DNA from: an uncultured Oscillospiraceae bacterium
Lineage (GTDB): Bacteria > Bacillota > Clostridia > Oscillospirales > Oscillospiraceae
NCBI GenBank assembly: GCA_910583885.1
Contig: CAJUAC010000050.1
Location: 1 to 21,805, forward strand
Direction: 5' to 3'
DNA: 21,805 nucleotides
Shown: piece after piece, positions 13,960-21,801 of the stretch
Layout: the number at the start of each line of letters is the position of its first letter
How positions within the stretch are numbered: position 1 is the first letter of the stretch
Notes under the pieces: generated by a model
What the model was told of the DNA's origin: nothing
The model's input: only the letters and a program-made list of their open reading frames with translations
The model's database searches: none
Translations under genes and position numbers: made by a program

Positions 13960-15594
13960 ATGAGCAAAAATTTCCATCGGGACTACGCCGACAGCGTGGG
14001 CCACTTCTGTCAGAGCATCCCCCAGGGGCTGGGCATCACCAGCCAGGAGATCGACACCTATTTCCGCGCCTGCACCCTATGCCTGTGGGCGGCCAGCGGC
14101 GGCCGGGGCGGGGATGTGATCGGGATCAACCAGATCTACACCGACCGCCAGGTGAAATTTACCGGCGAGCAGTTCAGCCGGGCCATCGCCTACTACCAGA
14201 ACAACCCGAACTATACGGTGGGGGTGCCGGACTTCTTCCAGAAGCTGGCAAAGGCCGATGGGGAGGCCGGGACCAGCTTCAGCCGGACCTTTGCGGAGGT
14301 GCAGAAAAACCTGCTGATGCTCTGCGCCGCCTATGACGGCTCCTTCTCCTTTGCGGAGAGCCGCCGGATTACCCTGCTCTACGGCCAGCTCTCCGCCGTC
14401 TGCGACAAGGAGGGCGTACCTGCCATCACACCCACTCCCGGCCCGGAGGATTATTTGGACAGTGCGCCCCGGCCGACGATGACGCCCGGGCGGCCCCCGC
14501 AGCAGGATGCGGCCCGGGAGCTGGATCAGTTGATGAACGAGTTTGACCAGGTGATCCGCCGGGACCGGACGAGAGGCCTCTTTGATGACTTCTACGGCGG
14601 ACAGCCGGGCAATCCCATGGCCCCCCTGCCTGTTGCGGCCGGCGGGCCGGAGGCGGATGGGAAGGGCGAAGCTGTCCCCAGCGGGCCCTCCGCACCGGTG
14701 GAGGAGCCGGAGCCGCCCAAGCCCACCCTGGAGGAGGCCATGGCGGAGCTCAACGAGCTGATCGGCCTGGAGGTTGTGAAGAAGGACGTAGACAGCCTGG
14801 TCAACCTGGTGAAGGTGCGCCAGCTGCGCAAGGAGCGGGGCATGAAGTGCCCGGACATGTCCTTCCACCTGGTCTTCTCCGGCAACCCCGGTACTGGCAA
14901 AACTACGGTGGCCCGGATTGTGGGAAAACTCTACAGCGCCCTGGGCATCCTCTCCAAGGGCCATCTGGTGGAGGTGGACCGCAGCGGCCTGGTGGCTGGC
15001 TACGTGGGTCAGACGGCCATCAAGACCCAGGAGGTAGTAGGCAAGGCCCTGGGCGGCGTGCTGTTCATCGACGAGGCCTACACCCTGGCCCCGGAGAACG
15101 CGGACAAGGACTTCGGACAGGAGGCCATTGACACCATTTTGAAGGCTATGGAGGACCACCGGGACGACTTTGTTGTGATCGTGGCGGGCTACGCCACGCT
15201 GATGCCCCGGTTCATTGACTCCAACCCGGGGCTGAAATCCCGGTTCAACAAGTACCTGTATTTTGAGGATTACAACGGCAGCCAGCTCTATGAAATTTTC
15301 CAGGGCCGGGTGAAGCGCAACGACTACCAGCTCAGCGAGGAGGCCGCCCAGGCGGTCCAGGAGCACCTTCAGGAGCTCTATGAGGACCGGGACAGCAACT
15401 TCGGCAATGCCCGGGATGTGCGCAACCTCTTTGAGAAGATCGTCGCCGCCCAGGCCGACCGGGTCGCCGGGCTGGAAAACCCCAGTGACGAGGACATCTC
15501 CACCATCACCCTGGAGGATTTGAAGGAGCTGATGGATATCCCTCTGGCAGAGGAAGGGGAGAACGGGGCCTCTGAGGATCATCTGGAAGCATAA
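13960..15594 (+). CDS. CbxX/SpoVK-type AAA+ ATPase with uncharacterised N-terminal domain
   Basis: A 544-residue cytoplasmic ATPase. Residues 1-145 are a mainly helical domain I do not recognise with certainty (it has a TerB-like feel: KLAKADGEAG and LCAAYDGSFSFAESR). Residues 150-250 are a proline-rich, low-complexity linker. Residues 255-530 are the AAA+ module of the CbbX/SpoVK class: LNELIGLEVVKKDV, Walker A GNPGTGKT (308-315), GYVGQTAIKT, Walker B LFIDEA (368-373), and GLKSRFNKYL with the Arg finger at 428. No Rubisco is in the window, so a CbbX role is not suggested. GGAGG five bases before the ATG at 13960 decides the start over the ATG at 13948. The last codon and stop lie inside a long hairpin. 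Confidence 0.88.
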   Translation: MSKNFHRDYADSVGHFCQSIPQGLGITSQEIDTYFRACTLCLWAASGGRGGDVIGINQIYTDRQVKFTGEQFSRAIAYYQNNPNYTVGVPDFFQKLAKADGEAGTSFSRTFAEVQKNLLMLCAAYDGSFSFAESRRITLLYGQLSAVCDKEGVPAITPTPGPEDYLDSAPRPTMTPGRPPQQDAARELDQLMNEFDQVIRRDRTRGLFDDFYGGQPGNPMAPLPVAAGGPEADGKGEAVPSGPSAPVEEPEPPKPTLEEAMAELNELIGLEVVKKDVDSLVNLVKVRQLRKERGMKCPDMSFHLVFSGNPGTGKTTVARIVGKLYSALGILSKGHLVEVDRSGLVAGYVGQTAIKTQEVVGKALGGVLFIDEAYTLAPENADKDFGQEAIDTILKAMEDHRDDFVVIVAGYATLMPRFIDSNPGLKSRFNKYLYFEDYNGSQLYEIFQGRVKRNDYQLSEEAAQAVQEHLQELYEDRDSNFGNARDVRNLFEKIVAAQADRVAGLENPSDEDISTITLEDLKELMDIPLAEEGENGASEDHLEA

Positions 15595-15645
15595 ACAGAA
15601 CGTGCGGCATGGCCAACCGGCCATGCCGCACGTTCTGTTTATGCT
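15588..15645. terminator. Perfect 27-bp bidirectional hairpin between convergent genes
   Basis: A 27-base arm (15588-15614, starting AGCATAAACAGAACG) and its exact reverse complement (15619-15645) enclose the loop AACC. It contains the last codon and stop of the ATPase gene and ends one base before the stop of the convergent phospholipase D gene. Each strand reads TTCTGTTTATGCT at the 3' side of its stem, giving modest U content. It most likely ends transcription from both sides. Confidence 0.75.
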
Positions 15646-15646
15646 G

Positions 15647-17224
15647 CTACATCAGCGGGGCCACCGGCTTGAGCACAAACCCCAGCAGCTTCAGCGTCAG
15701 CTTTTCCTGCCGGAGGGACTCCTCCGTCACCTGGCGGCACTTGGACAGGGTGTCCTGGAAGTCCGCCTCAATCTGCGCGATGCAGTCTGTGCAGTAGAGG
15801 TATGTGGCGCACTCAAAGTGGTGGTACAGGCTGCGGTAGTCCAGATTGATGGTCCCTACCACAGCCTCCCGGCTGTCGCTGACAAACACCTTTGCGTGGA
15901 CAAAGCCGGGGGTGTACTCATAGATCTGTACCCCGGAGGCCAGCAGGGAAGCGTAGTGGGTCTTCGCCAGGGAGTAGGGCGCTGTCTGGTCAGGGATGCC
16001 AGGGAGGAGGAGCACCACCTCGACCCCACGCTCTGCCGCGAATTTCAGGGCAGTCTCCATCTCCCCGTCCAGGATCAGGTAGGGGGACATGATGTGTACA
16101 TAGCGCTGGGCCCGGTTGAGGATGTCCATATAGACCCGCTCCCCCACCTTGTCACCGTCCAGGGGGCAGTCGCCGTAGGGGAGGACAAAGCCGCTGGCAT
16201 CCTCCTGGGGCATGGCAGGGGAGGCCAGGAACTTCTCAAATTCCTGCTCCTTCTCGCTGATCCCCCACATTTGCAGGAACATAAGGGTAAAGCTCCTGAC
16301 CGCCTCCCCCTGGAGCATGACGGCGGTATCCTTCCAGTGCCCGTGCTTGATGGTGTGGTTGATGTATTCGTCCGCCAGGTTCACGCCGCCATTAAAGGCG
16401 GTGTGCCCATCGATGACCAGGATCTTCCGGTGGTCGCGGTAGTTGTAGTGGGTGGAGACAAAGGGCGACACCGGCGCGAACATCTTGCACTGGATGCCCA
16501 GTGCCCGCAGCCGCTTGGGGTAGTCGTGGGGCAGGGTGGAAAATTCGCAGGTGCCATCGTACATGACCCGCACATCCACGCCAGCCGCCGCTTTTTTCGC
16601 CAGGATCTCCAGCACCTTCCCCCACATCAGGCCCTCTTCGATGATGAAATACTCCAGGAAAATGAAATGCTCCGCCTTCTCCAGCTGCCGCAGCAGCTCC
16701 GCCCACTTGTCCTCGCCCAGAGGAAAGTAGGTCACGGCTGTGCGGTCAAACACCGGATAGCAGCCGCTGCGGCGGATATAGCGGGCCAGGGAGGCCGCCC
16801 CCGGATCCTCTGCGGCGAGCCTGTCCAGCACAGCGGCCTGCTGGGGGATGCTGTCCCTGGTCTGCCCGGCCAGCTGGCTGAGGCGGGCCTTGACTGCCCG
16901 GTGGCCGATGTCGCTCTGGGTATACCAGAACAGCAGAGCCCCGAACACCGGGAAGAGCATGATGACAATGAGCCATGTTATTTTGGCTGTGGGATCCAGG
17001 CGGCTGCCCAGCAGGTAGAGCACCATAAAAGCATTAAACAGCACCGTGCCGCTCCAGATATGGGGCAGGAACTCCTCAAACCGCTGGAATATCCCGAACA
17101 GTGCCAGCACCTGGAGCGCCAGCAGGAGTATAATCAGCCCCAGGCGGCTGAAAATGGCGTGGATCAGACCTGTTTTCCCCTTTTTGAGCAGGGACAGGCC
17201 GTTGCTGTCTTGATACGTCCGCAT
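15647..17224 (-). CDS. cls: Cardiolipin synthase-type phospholipase D protein
   Basis: Probably condenses two phosphatidylglycerol molecules to cardiolipin and glycerol at the membrane. The 525-residue protein has about three N-terminal helices (near LGLIILLLALQVLALFGIF, VLFNAFMVLYLLG and WLIVIMLFPVFGALLFWY) followed by two PLD catalytic repeats. The HxK(x)4D motifs are H265-R-K267...D272 in DHRKILVIDG and H443-A-K445...D450 in FVHAKVFVSD, both complete. Length fits the bacterial Cls family (about 480-520). The ATG at 17224 is chosen over the GTG at 17251 because AGGAGG lies nine bases upstream of it, inside the longer version. It has its own promoter and is monocistronic. Confidence 0.93.
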   Translation of the reverse strand: MRTYQDSNGLSLLKKGKTGLIHAIFSRLGLIILLLALQVLALFGIFQRFEEFLPHIWSGTVLFNAFMVLYLLGSRLDPTAKITWLIVIMLFPVFGALLFWYTQSDIGHRAVKARLSQLAGQTRDSIPQQAAVLDRLAAEDPGAASLARYIRRSGCYPVFDRTAVTYFPLGEDKWAELLRQLEKAEHFIFLEYFIIEEGLMWGKVLEILAKKAAAGVDVRVMYDGTCEFSTLPHDYPKRLRALGIQCKMFAPVSPFVSTHYNYRDHRKILVIDGHTAFNGGVNLADEYINHTIKHGHWKDTAVMLQGEAVRSFTLMFLQMWGISEKEQEFEKFLASPAMPQEDASGFVLPYGDCPLDGDKVGERVYMDILNRAQRYVHIMSPYLILDGEMETALKFAAERGVEVVLLLPGIPDQTAPYSLAKTHYASLLASGVQIYEYTPGFVHAKVFVSDSREAVVGTINLDYRSLYHHFECATYLYCTDCIAQIEADFQDTLSKCRQVTEESLRQEKLTLKLLGFVLKPVAPLM

Positions 17225-17252
17225 AGCAATGTTCCTCCTTTTTCTACACACT

Positions 17253-17280
17253 ATTGTAGCAGAACGGGGCGCAATGTCAA
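17253..17280 (-). promoter_or_regulatory. Promoter of the cardiolipin synthase gene
   Basis: On the minus strand TTGACA (17275-17280) and TACAAT (17253-17258) are 16 bases apart: perfect -35, near-perfect -10, spacing one short of optimum. Confidence 0.7.
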
Positions 17281-17307
17281 CACACCCGGGGAATTGGGGA
17301 CATTTTA

Positions 17308-17322
17308 GCGGGATTCTCCCGC
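17308..17322 (-). terminator. Short hairpin after the MATE gene
   Basis: GCGGGA and TCCCGC flank a three-base loop, eight bases past the MATE stop codon. No T run follows the stem on the minus strand, so terminator function is uncertain. Confidence 0.35.
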
Positions 17323-17329
17323 AAAAGGG

Positions 17330-18661
17330 CTAATATTGGTACCGCTTCCGGTATTTCCCGAACAGGGCGGCGGACAGCGCCAGGGCCATCAGCTCCGCCG
17401 CCGGGGTAGCCAGCCAGATGCCGGTCACGCCAAAAACAGCAGGGAGTACCAGCATCGTGATCAGCATGAACACAAAGGAGCGGGAGAAGGCCAGGACCGC
17501 TGAGACCACCCCGTTGGAGAGGGCCGTGAACATGCCGCTGGCAAAGATATTGAAGCCGATGAACAGCAGCGCGATGGTACAGATGCGGTTGCCGGTGAAG
17601 GCGAGGCCGTACACCGGGTTGTCCGGCCGGGCAAATACGGACACCAGCGGCCCTGTGGCGGCATAGGACATCGCTGCCGTTACCAGGGAGATCACCGCAA
17701 TGACCTTCAGGCTGACGGCCACCAGCTTTTTCAGCTTCTCCTGGTTCTTCTCCCCATAGTAGTAGCTGATCATGGGGGCGACGCCGTAGGAGTAGCCCGT
17801 ATAGAGGGAGCTGGCGAACATCAGGACATACATGATGATGGTGACAGCGGCGATGCCGCCCTCCCCCACATAGCGCAGCATGGTCCAGTTGAACATCAGC
17901 GTAATGATGCCCGTGACCAGGGCAGTGGCCATCTCCGAGCAGCCGTTTGCCGCCGCGCTCCCCAATACCTGGGGCCGGAAGGCCGGTTTGGTGAAGTGCA
18001 GCAGGTTTTCCCTCCGACTGAACACAACCAGGCCCGCTGCCGCTGTCACGGAGTAGCCCAGCCCTGTGGCGATCGCCGCGCCGCCGATGCCCATGTCAAA
18101 AACAGCAATCAGCACGTAGTCCAGCACCATGTTCAGCACGCCGCCGCCCACGGAGCAGATCAGGGAGAGGGTGGCCTTCCCGGAGGCGATCATGTACAGG
18201 GTGAAATTGTTCATCAGCAGGATGGGGACAGTAAAGAGCAGGTAGCGGCTCAGGTATTCCTGGCAGTAAGCCGCCACATCCGCGCTCAGCCCCATGCCCT
18301 GGAAGAGCCGGTCCATCACCGCATATCCCGCCGCGCACATGGCCAGCCCCACGGCGGCATTGACCAGGATGAGGAAGGTGAAGTCCTCCCGGGCCTCCTC
18401 CGGCTTCTGTTCCCCCATCTTCTTCATGATGGCGGCGCTGCCGCCGGTGGCCAGCATGGTGGAAACGGCTGTGACCAGCTGGACCACCGGCGCGGTCAGG
18501 TTGATAGCGGACAGGGCGCTGGTGCCAATGAGGTTGGATACGAACAGGCCGTCCACCATGGTGTAAAAGGACATAAAGACGGACATTGCAATGGTGGGGA
18601 TGGCAAAGGCCAGGATATTTTTCAGGGTAACGGGCTTGCTGTAGGCGTTTTCTTTTTCCAT
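17330..18661 (-). CDS. MATE-family multidrug efflux transporter
   Basis: A 443-residue inner-membrane cation-coupled antiporter with about 12 hydrophobic helices in two halves, the standard size for the NorM/MepA-type MATE family. Recognisable family stretches are LAFAIPTIAMSVFMSFYTMVDGLFVSNLIG near the N-terminus (shown in the DGLFVS core), GTSALSAINLTAPV, GGSAAIMKKMGE, and in the second half NIFASGMFTALSNG. AAGGAG precedes the ATG. Its promoter carries a MerR-type operator and the divergent neighbour is a MerR regulator, so expression is probably switched on by a drug-like ligand. Substrate is not predictable. Confidence 0.94.
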   Translation of the reverse strand: MEKENAYSKPVTLKNILAFAIPTIAMSVFMSFYTMVDGLFVSNLIGTSALSAINLTAPVVQLVTAVSTMLATGGSAAIMKKMGEQKPEEAREDFTFLILVNAAVGLAMCAAGYAVMDRLFQGMGLSADVAAYCQEYLSRYLLFTVPILLMNNFTLYMIASGKATLSLICSVGGGVLNMVLDYVLIAVFDMGIGGAAIATGLGYSVTAAAGLVVFSRRENLLHFTKPAFRPQVLGSAAANGCSEMATALVTGIITLMFNWTMLRYVGEGGIAAVTIIMYVLMFASSLYTGYSYGVAPMISYYYGEKNQEKLKKLVAVSLKVIAVISLVTAAMSYAATGPLVSVFARPDNPVYGLAFTGNRICTIALLFIGFNIFASGMFTALSNGVVSAVLAFSRSFVFMLITMLVLPAVFGVTGIWLATPAAELMALALSAALFGKYRKRYQY

Positions 18662-18673
18662 GTTGCATTCTCC

Positions 18674-18702
18674 TTGCTTTTTTGTTCTCTGGGATATAGA
18701 AT
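18674..18702 (+). promoter_or_regulatory. Possible promoter of the MerR regulator gene
   Basis: TTGCTT (18674-18679) and TAGAAT (18697-18702) are 17 bases apart on the plus strand. The -10 overlaps the -10 of the divergent MATE promoter, so binding at the shared operator could also control the regulator's own gene. Confidence 0.4.
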
Positions 18703-18728
18703 AGACCGTACAGTAACTGTACGGTCAA
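18698..18728 (-). promoter_or_regulatory. MerR-activated promoter and operator of the MATE gene
   Basis: On the minus strand TTGACC (18723-18728) and TATTCT (18698-18703) are separated by 19 bases instead of 17. The spacer is filled by a perfect 11-bp dyad with a one-base centre: GACCGTACAGT (18704-18714), A, ACTGTACGGTC (18716-18726). An elongated spacer with a centred dyad is the known signature of MerR-family promoters, which the regulator activates by twisting DNA. Confidence 0.85.
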
Positions 18729-18743
18729 GAGGAAATTACAATT

Positions 18744-19565
18744 ATGGAGAAAAAAGATTCCCTGCTGTCCATCGGCCAATTTGCGGCCCTGCACGGCATC
18801 AACAAGAAAACCCTGATGTGGTACGATGAAACCGGCCTCTTCCGGCCAGCGGCCATCCACCCGGAAAACGGCTACCGCTACTACAGCTACCACCAGAGCT
18901 CCATCCTGGAGACGATCCTCCTGCTGCGGGAGCTGGGCGTATCCATCGGCGAGATCCAAGGCTTCATGCAAAACCGCTCCGCCGCCAGCCTGGAGAAGCT
19001 GCTGCATGAGAAGATTGACGAGCTGGACCGGACGCTGGCCCATCTGCGCTCCGTCCGGAAGACGCTGGCAAACCACCGGCAGAACATGCTGACGCTGCTG
19101 CATATGGATCTGGCGGAGGTCTGCCTGGTGGACAAGGAGGCGCGCAGCCTGGTCACGGTGGACATCGGCCAGGACACCCCCTTTGAAAAGCAGGTGGAGA
19201 TGATTACCGCCGAGACGAAAAAGTACCAGCTCCGCCGCCTCCACGATGCCTCCTATGGCACCATGATCGCCGTGGACAAGCTGTATGGCGGGGATTTTAC
19301 CGCCTATTCCAAGCTGTTCATTGAGATCCCGTTTCCCATAAAGGAAGCCGGGCTGCATGTGCAGCCCGGCGGGAAATACCTGCGTGCCTTTTACCAAGGT
19401 CCCTGGGACAGCCAGCCCCAGTGGTATGCTGAAGTTTTAGGCTTTGCCCGGGGGCAGGGGTGGGCGCTGTCCGGATATGCCTATGAGACCATCCTCAACG
19501 AGCCGGTCATCGACCGGATGGAGGATGCCATCATCCAGGTCGAGATCCCGGTGGGGACGCCGTAG
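18744..19565 (+). CDS. MerR-family regulator with GyrI-like ligand-binding domain
   Basis: A 273-residue transcription factor of the BmrR-like type. Residues 7-75 are the MerR winged HTH (LLSIGQFAALHGINKKTLMW, YDETGLFRP, NGYRYYSY); residues 80-118 form the dimer coiled coil (LEKLLHEKIDELDRTLAHLR); residues 120-273 look like a GyrI/AraC effector-type ligand pocket, with YGTMIAVDKLYGGDFT and YAYETILNEPVID. It is divergent from the MATE gene and the operator between them fits a MerR protein exactly, so it very probably activates that pump in response to a bound compound. AGAGGA lies about ten bases before the ATG. No metal-binding cysteines of the metal-sensing MerRs are seen, favouring an organic ligand. 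Confidence 0.92.
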   Translation: MEKKDSLLSIGQFAALHGINKKTLMWYDETGLFRPAAIHPENGYRYYSYHQSSILETILLLRELGVSIGEIQGFMQNRSAASLEKLLHEKIDELDRTLAHLRSVRKTLANHRQNMLTLLHMDLAEVCLVDKEARSLVTVDIGQDTPFEKQVEMITAETKKYQLRRLHDASYGTMIAVDKLYGGDFTAYSKLFIEIPFPIKEAGLHVQPGGKYLRAFYQGPWDSQPQWYAEVLGFARGQGWALSGYAYETILNEPVIDRMEDAIIQVEIPVGTP

Positions 19566-19583
19566 CGCCTGTGCAGACCGGGG

Positions 19584-20439
19584 TCAACCCTTCCGCAGTA
19601 CGCAAATAATACTGCTGCCAAAGCGCACCCGCCTGCCCTTTGTGAGCCGGCCCAGCTCGGCGCGCTCCAACACATCCAGGGCAAACCGTGCCACTCCTCC
19701 GCGCTCTTGAAACTGCTTCTCTGCAACCTTCTGTTTCTCGGCGGACGTGCGCTCCCCGGCGGGCTTCAGCAGCCCGGCCTTTTCCATCCCAACCCGGACA
19801 AACAGGATGGGCAGGAACAGGAATTCCATGAAATAGTTGGCGTACTCTATAGAAAAACCTGCTTCCTTGGCCACATGCTGTAAGTGGCCAAGCTTGTAGC
19901 GCCTGTAGTGCCCCGCCTCAGTATCCTCACTGCTCCAAAGTGCCTGGAAGGCGGGGACCGTCAGCAGGATCTTACCGCCAGGGGCCAGCTTCCCATATAT
20001 TGTCCGGAGGAACTGCGTATCGTCCGCAATGTGCTCCAGAACGTCCAACAAAAGCAGCTGCTCAACCGATCCGTCCTTCACGATGTCTTTCTCTAAGGTC
20101 CCGCAGACGACGGTGCGAAGCCCCCGCCTCTTCCCGTTTTGGCAGGCGGCTAAGGTGGGCTCTAACAGTATGATATTGCAGCCCTTCTGTTGCAGACAGT
20201 ATGTGGTATAACCGTTCCCCCCCACAATCAATTGTTGTCCTACCAAAGACAAATGCCCTCTCTGCGATGGAGGCGATCACGTTTGCGCGATATTGGAACC
20301 ACCAGGAGGTATCCTCCAATTGGAACAGGCTATCCTGCGTCTCCCCAGAAAATTTGCTTGCAGTATTGTCCTGCTGGGAGCAGAAGGCAATGCCGTTTTC
20401 CTCATGCAAGGTTGTGAAATATTGCTCTAAATGAACCAT
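19584..20439 (-). pseudogene. SAM-dependent methyltransferase broken by a frameshift in a G7 run
   Basis: Two overlapping frames together make one class I methyltransferase of about 284 residues. The first, from ATG 20439, gives MVHLEQYFTTLHEENG ... LEDTSWWFQYRANVIASIAE ... TTIDCGG. The second continues GNGYTTYCLQQKGCNIILLE, LLLLDVLEHIADD and LAPGGKILLTVPAFQALWS. The break falls exactly in the SAM-binding motif at seven G residues (plus-strand C7, 20217-20223); six G would give DCGGNGY and nine DCGGGNGY. The second frame could start alone only at a TTG at 20252, lacking a good ribosome site. It lies 26 bases after metK on the same strand. Slippage, phase variation, decay or a sequencing error are all possible. 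Confidence 0.75.
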
Positions 20440-20465
20440 CTGATTGTACCCGCAGCGTGGAGGGA

Positions 20466-21626
20466 TCAGTGTGCTGCCCGGTCCTTGAGGGCATCCACCA
20501 TGTCCAGGTGCTCCCAGGGCAGGTCCACATCGGTGCGGCCGAAGTGGCCATAGGCGGCGGTCTGCTCATAGATGGGGCGGCGGAGGTTCAGGTGGGTGAT
20601 GATCTTGCCGGGGCGCAGGTCGAAGAGCTCCCGTACGATCCCGCTCAGGCGCTCATCGGCGATTTTGCCGGTACCCTGGGTGTCCACCAGGACGGACACT
20701 GGGTAGCTGACGCCGATGGCGTAGGCCAGCTCAATGTGGCAGCGGCGGGCGAGCCCGGCAGCTACGATGTTCTTGGCTACATAGCGGGCCATGTAGGCGG
20801 CGGAGCGGTCCACCTTGGTGGGGTCCTTGCCGGAGAAGCAGCCGCCGCCATGGCTGGCCGCGCCGCCATAGGTGTCCACAATGATCTTCCGTCCGGTGAG
20901 TCCGCTGTCGCCCACAGGGCCGCCGATGACAAAACGGCCAGTGGGGTTGATGTAGAACTTGGTCTCCTGGTCGATGTACTGGGCAGGGATGACGGGCTTG
21001 ACCACGGTCTCCACAATGGCCTCCCGGAGGTCCTTAATGGAGATGTCGGGGCTGTGCTGGGTGGAGACCACAATGGCGGGGCAGCGGAGGATATTGCCCT
21101 CGCCGTCGTACTCCACAGTCACCTGGCTCTTGCCGTCGGGGCGCAGCCATGCCAGCTCGCCGCTCTTGCGCACAGCGGCCAGGCGGCGGCACAGGGTGTG
21201 GGCCATGGCGATGGGGGCGGGCATCAGCTCCGGTGTCTCATCGCAGGCGTAGCCGAACATCATGCCCTGGTCGCCAGCGCCGATGTCCTCGTCCCGCTCG
21301 CCGTCCACGCCCATGGCAATGTCGCCGCTCTGCTCGTCGATGGTGGTCATCACCGCGCAGGAGCGGGCGTCGAAGCCGCAGGAGGGGTCGTTGTAGCCGA
21401 TCTTGTCCACGGTACGGCGGACGGTCTGGGGGATATCCACATAGCAGCGGGTGGAGATCTCGCCCATGACCATCACCATGCCTGTGGTGGTCACGGTCTC
21501 GCAGGCCACACGGCCATGGGGGTCCTGGGCCATGATGGCGTCCAGCACCGCGTCGGAGATCTGGTCGCAGACCTTATCGGGATGCCCCTCGGTCACGGAT
21601 TCGGATGTAAAGATACGGTTTGCCAT
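20466..21626 (-). CDS. metK: S-adenosylmethionine synthase
   Basis: Makes S-adenosylmethionine from ATP and methionine in the cytoplasm. The 386-residue protein matches the family along its length: TSESVTEGHPDKVCDQISD (His15, Asp17), GAGDQGMMFGYA, and the phosphate-binding GGGCFSGKDPTKVDRS, in which a Cys takes the usual Ala position of GGGAFSGKD. The ATG at 21626 has AGAGAGGA upstream and starts the conserved ANRIFTSESV; a longer frame to 21770 runs back through the riboswitch and is not credible. Control is by the SAM-I riboswitch just upstream, so expression should fall when SAM is plentiful. The broken methyltransferase follows on the same transcript. Confidence 0.97.
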   Translation of the reverse strand: MANRIFTSESVTEGHPDKVCDQISDAVLDAIMAQDPHGRVACETVTTTGMVMVMGEISTRCYVDIPQTVRRTVDKIGYNDPSCGFDARSCAVMTTIDEQSGDIAMGVDGERDEDIGAGDQGMMFGYACDETPELMPAPIAMAHTLCRRLAAVRKSGELAWLRPDGKSQVTVEYDGEGNILRCPAIVVSTQHSPDISIKDLREAIVETVVKPVIPAQYIDQETKFYINPTGRFVIGGPVGDSGLTGRKIIVDTYGGAASHGGGCFSGKDPTKVDRSAAYMARYVAKNIVAAGLARRCHIELAYAIGVSYPVSVLVDTQGTGKIADERLSGIVRELFDLRPGKIITHLNLRRPIYEQTAAYGHFGRTDVDLPWEHLDMVDALKDRAAH

Positions 21627-21672
21627 AATAAATTCCTCTCTTTCGATGGTAAATGTTGCTGCAAAACGAGAA

Positions 21673-21694
21673 AAGCACACCCGGCGGTGTGCTT
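21673..21694 (-). terminator. Riboswitch expression-platform terminator ahead of metK
   Basis: On the minus strand AAGCACACC and GGTGTGCTT pair across a GCCG loop, followed by TTCTCGTTTT. It sits between the SAM-I aptamer and the metK ribosome site, as expected of the terminator used when SAM is bound. I could not settle the competing antiterminator pairing by eye. Confidence 0.8.
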
Positions 21695-21709
21695 GAAAGG
21701 GTAAACTTT

Positions 21710-21801
21710 CCTCATCTTGCGCTGACCGCCGGAATTGGCACCTTGCTGATGCAGGTTGCCGTGGCTTCATCGGGCCGTTCCCTCCGCCACTCTTGATAAG
21801 G
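21710..21801 (-). promoter_or_regulatory. SAM-I (S-box) riboswitch aptamer
   Basis: The minus-strand sequence contains the conserved blocks in order: CTTATCAAGAG, GGAGGGAACGGCCCGATGAA, GCCACGGCAACC, GGTGCCAATTCC and the closing GATGAG. The P1 helix pairs CCTTATC (21795-21801) with GATGAGG (21710-21716). This is the class that binds SAM and turns off metK or methionine genes by transcription termination. The promoter lies beyond the window end. Confidence 0.95.

Noticed and set aside
13960..15594. Naming the ATPase CbbX (Rubisco activase)
   Set aside because: The AAA+ module is of that class, but there are no Rubisco genes here and the N-terminal half differs from CbbX.
14077..15624. A 515-codon open frame on the minus strand
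   Set aside because: Antisense shadow of the AAA+ ATPase; no domain, no ribosome site, and it would run through the 27-bp hairpin.
15602..17308. A 568-codon open frame on the plus strand
   Set aside because: Antisense of the cardiolipin synthase gene; composition is His/Gln/Val-rich and no family is recognisable.
18096..19397. A 433-codon minus-strand frame crossing the MATE/MerR intergenic region
   Set aside because: It overlaps both real genes and the operator in other frames and encodes nothing recognisable.
20457..21704. A 415-codon plus-strand frame opposite metK
   Set aside because: Antisense of metK with Ala/Gly/His-rich translation.
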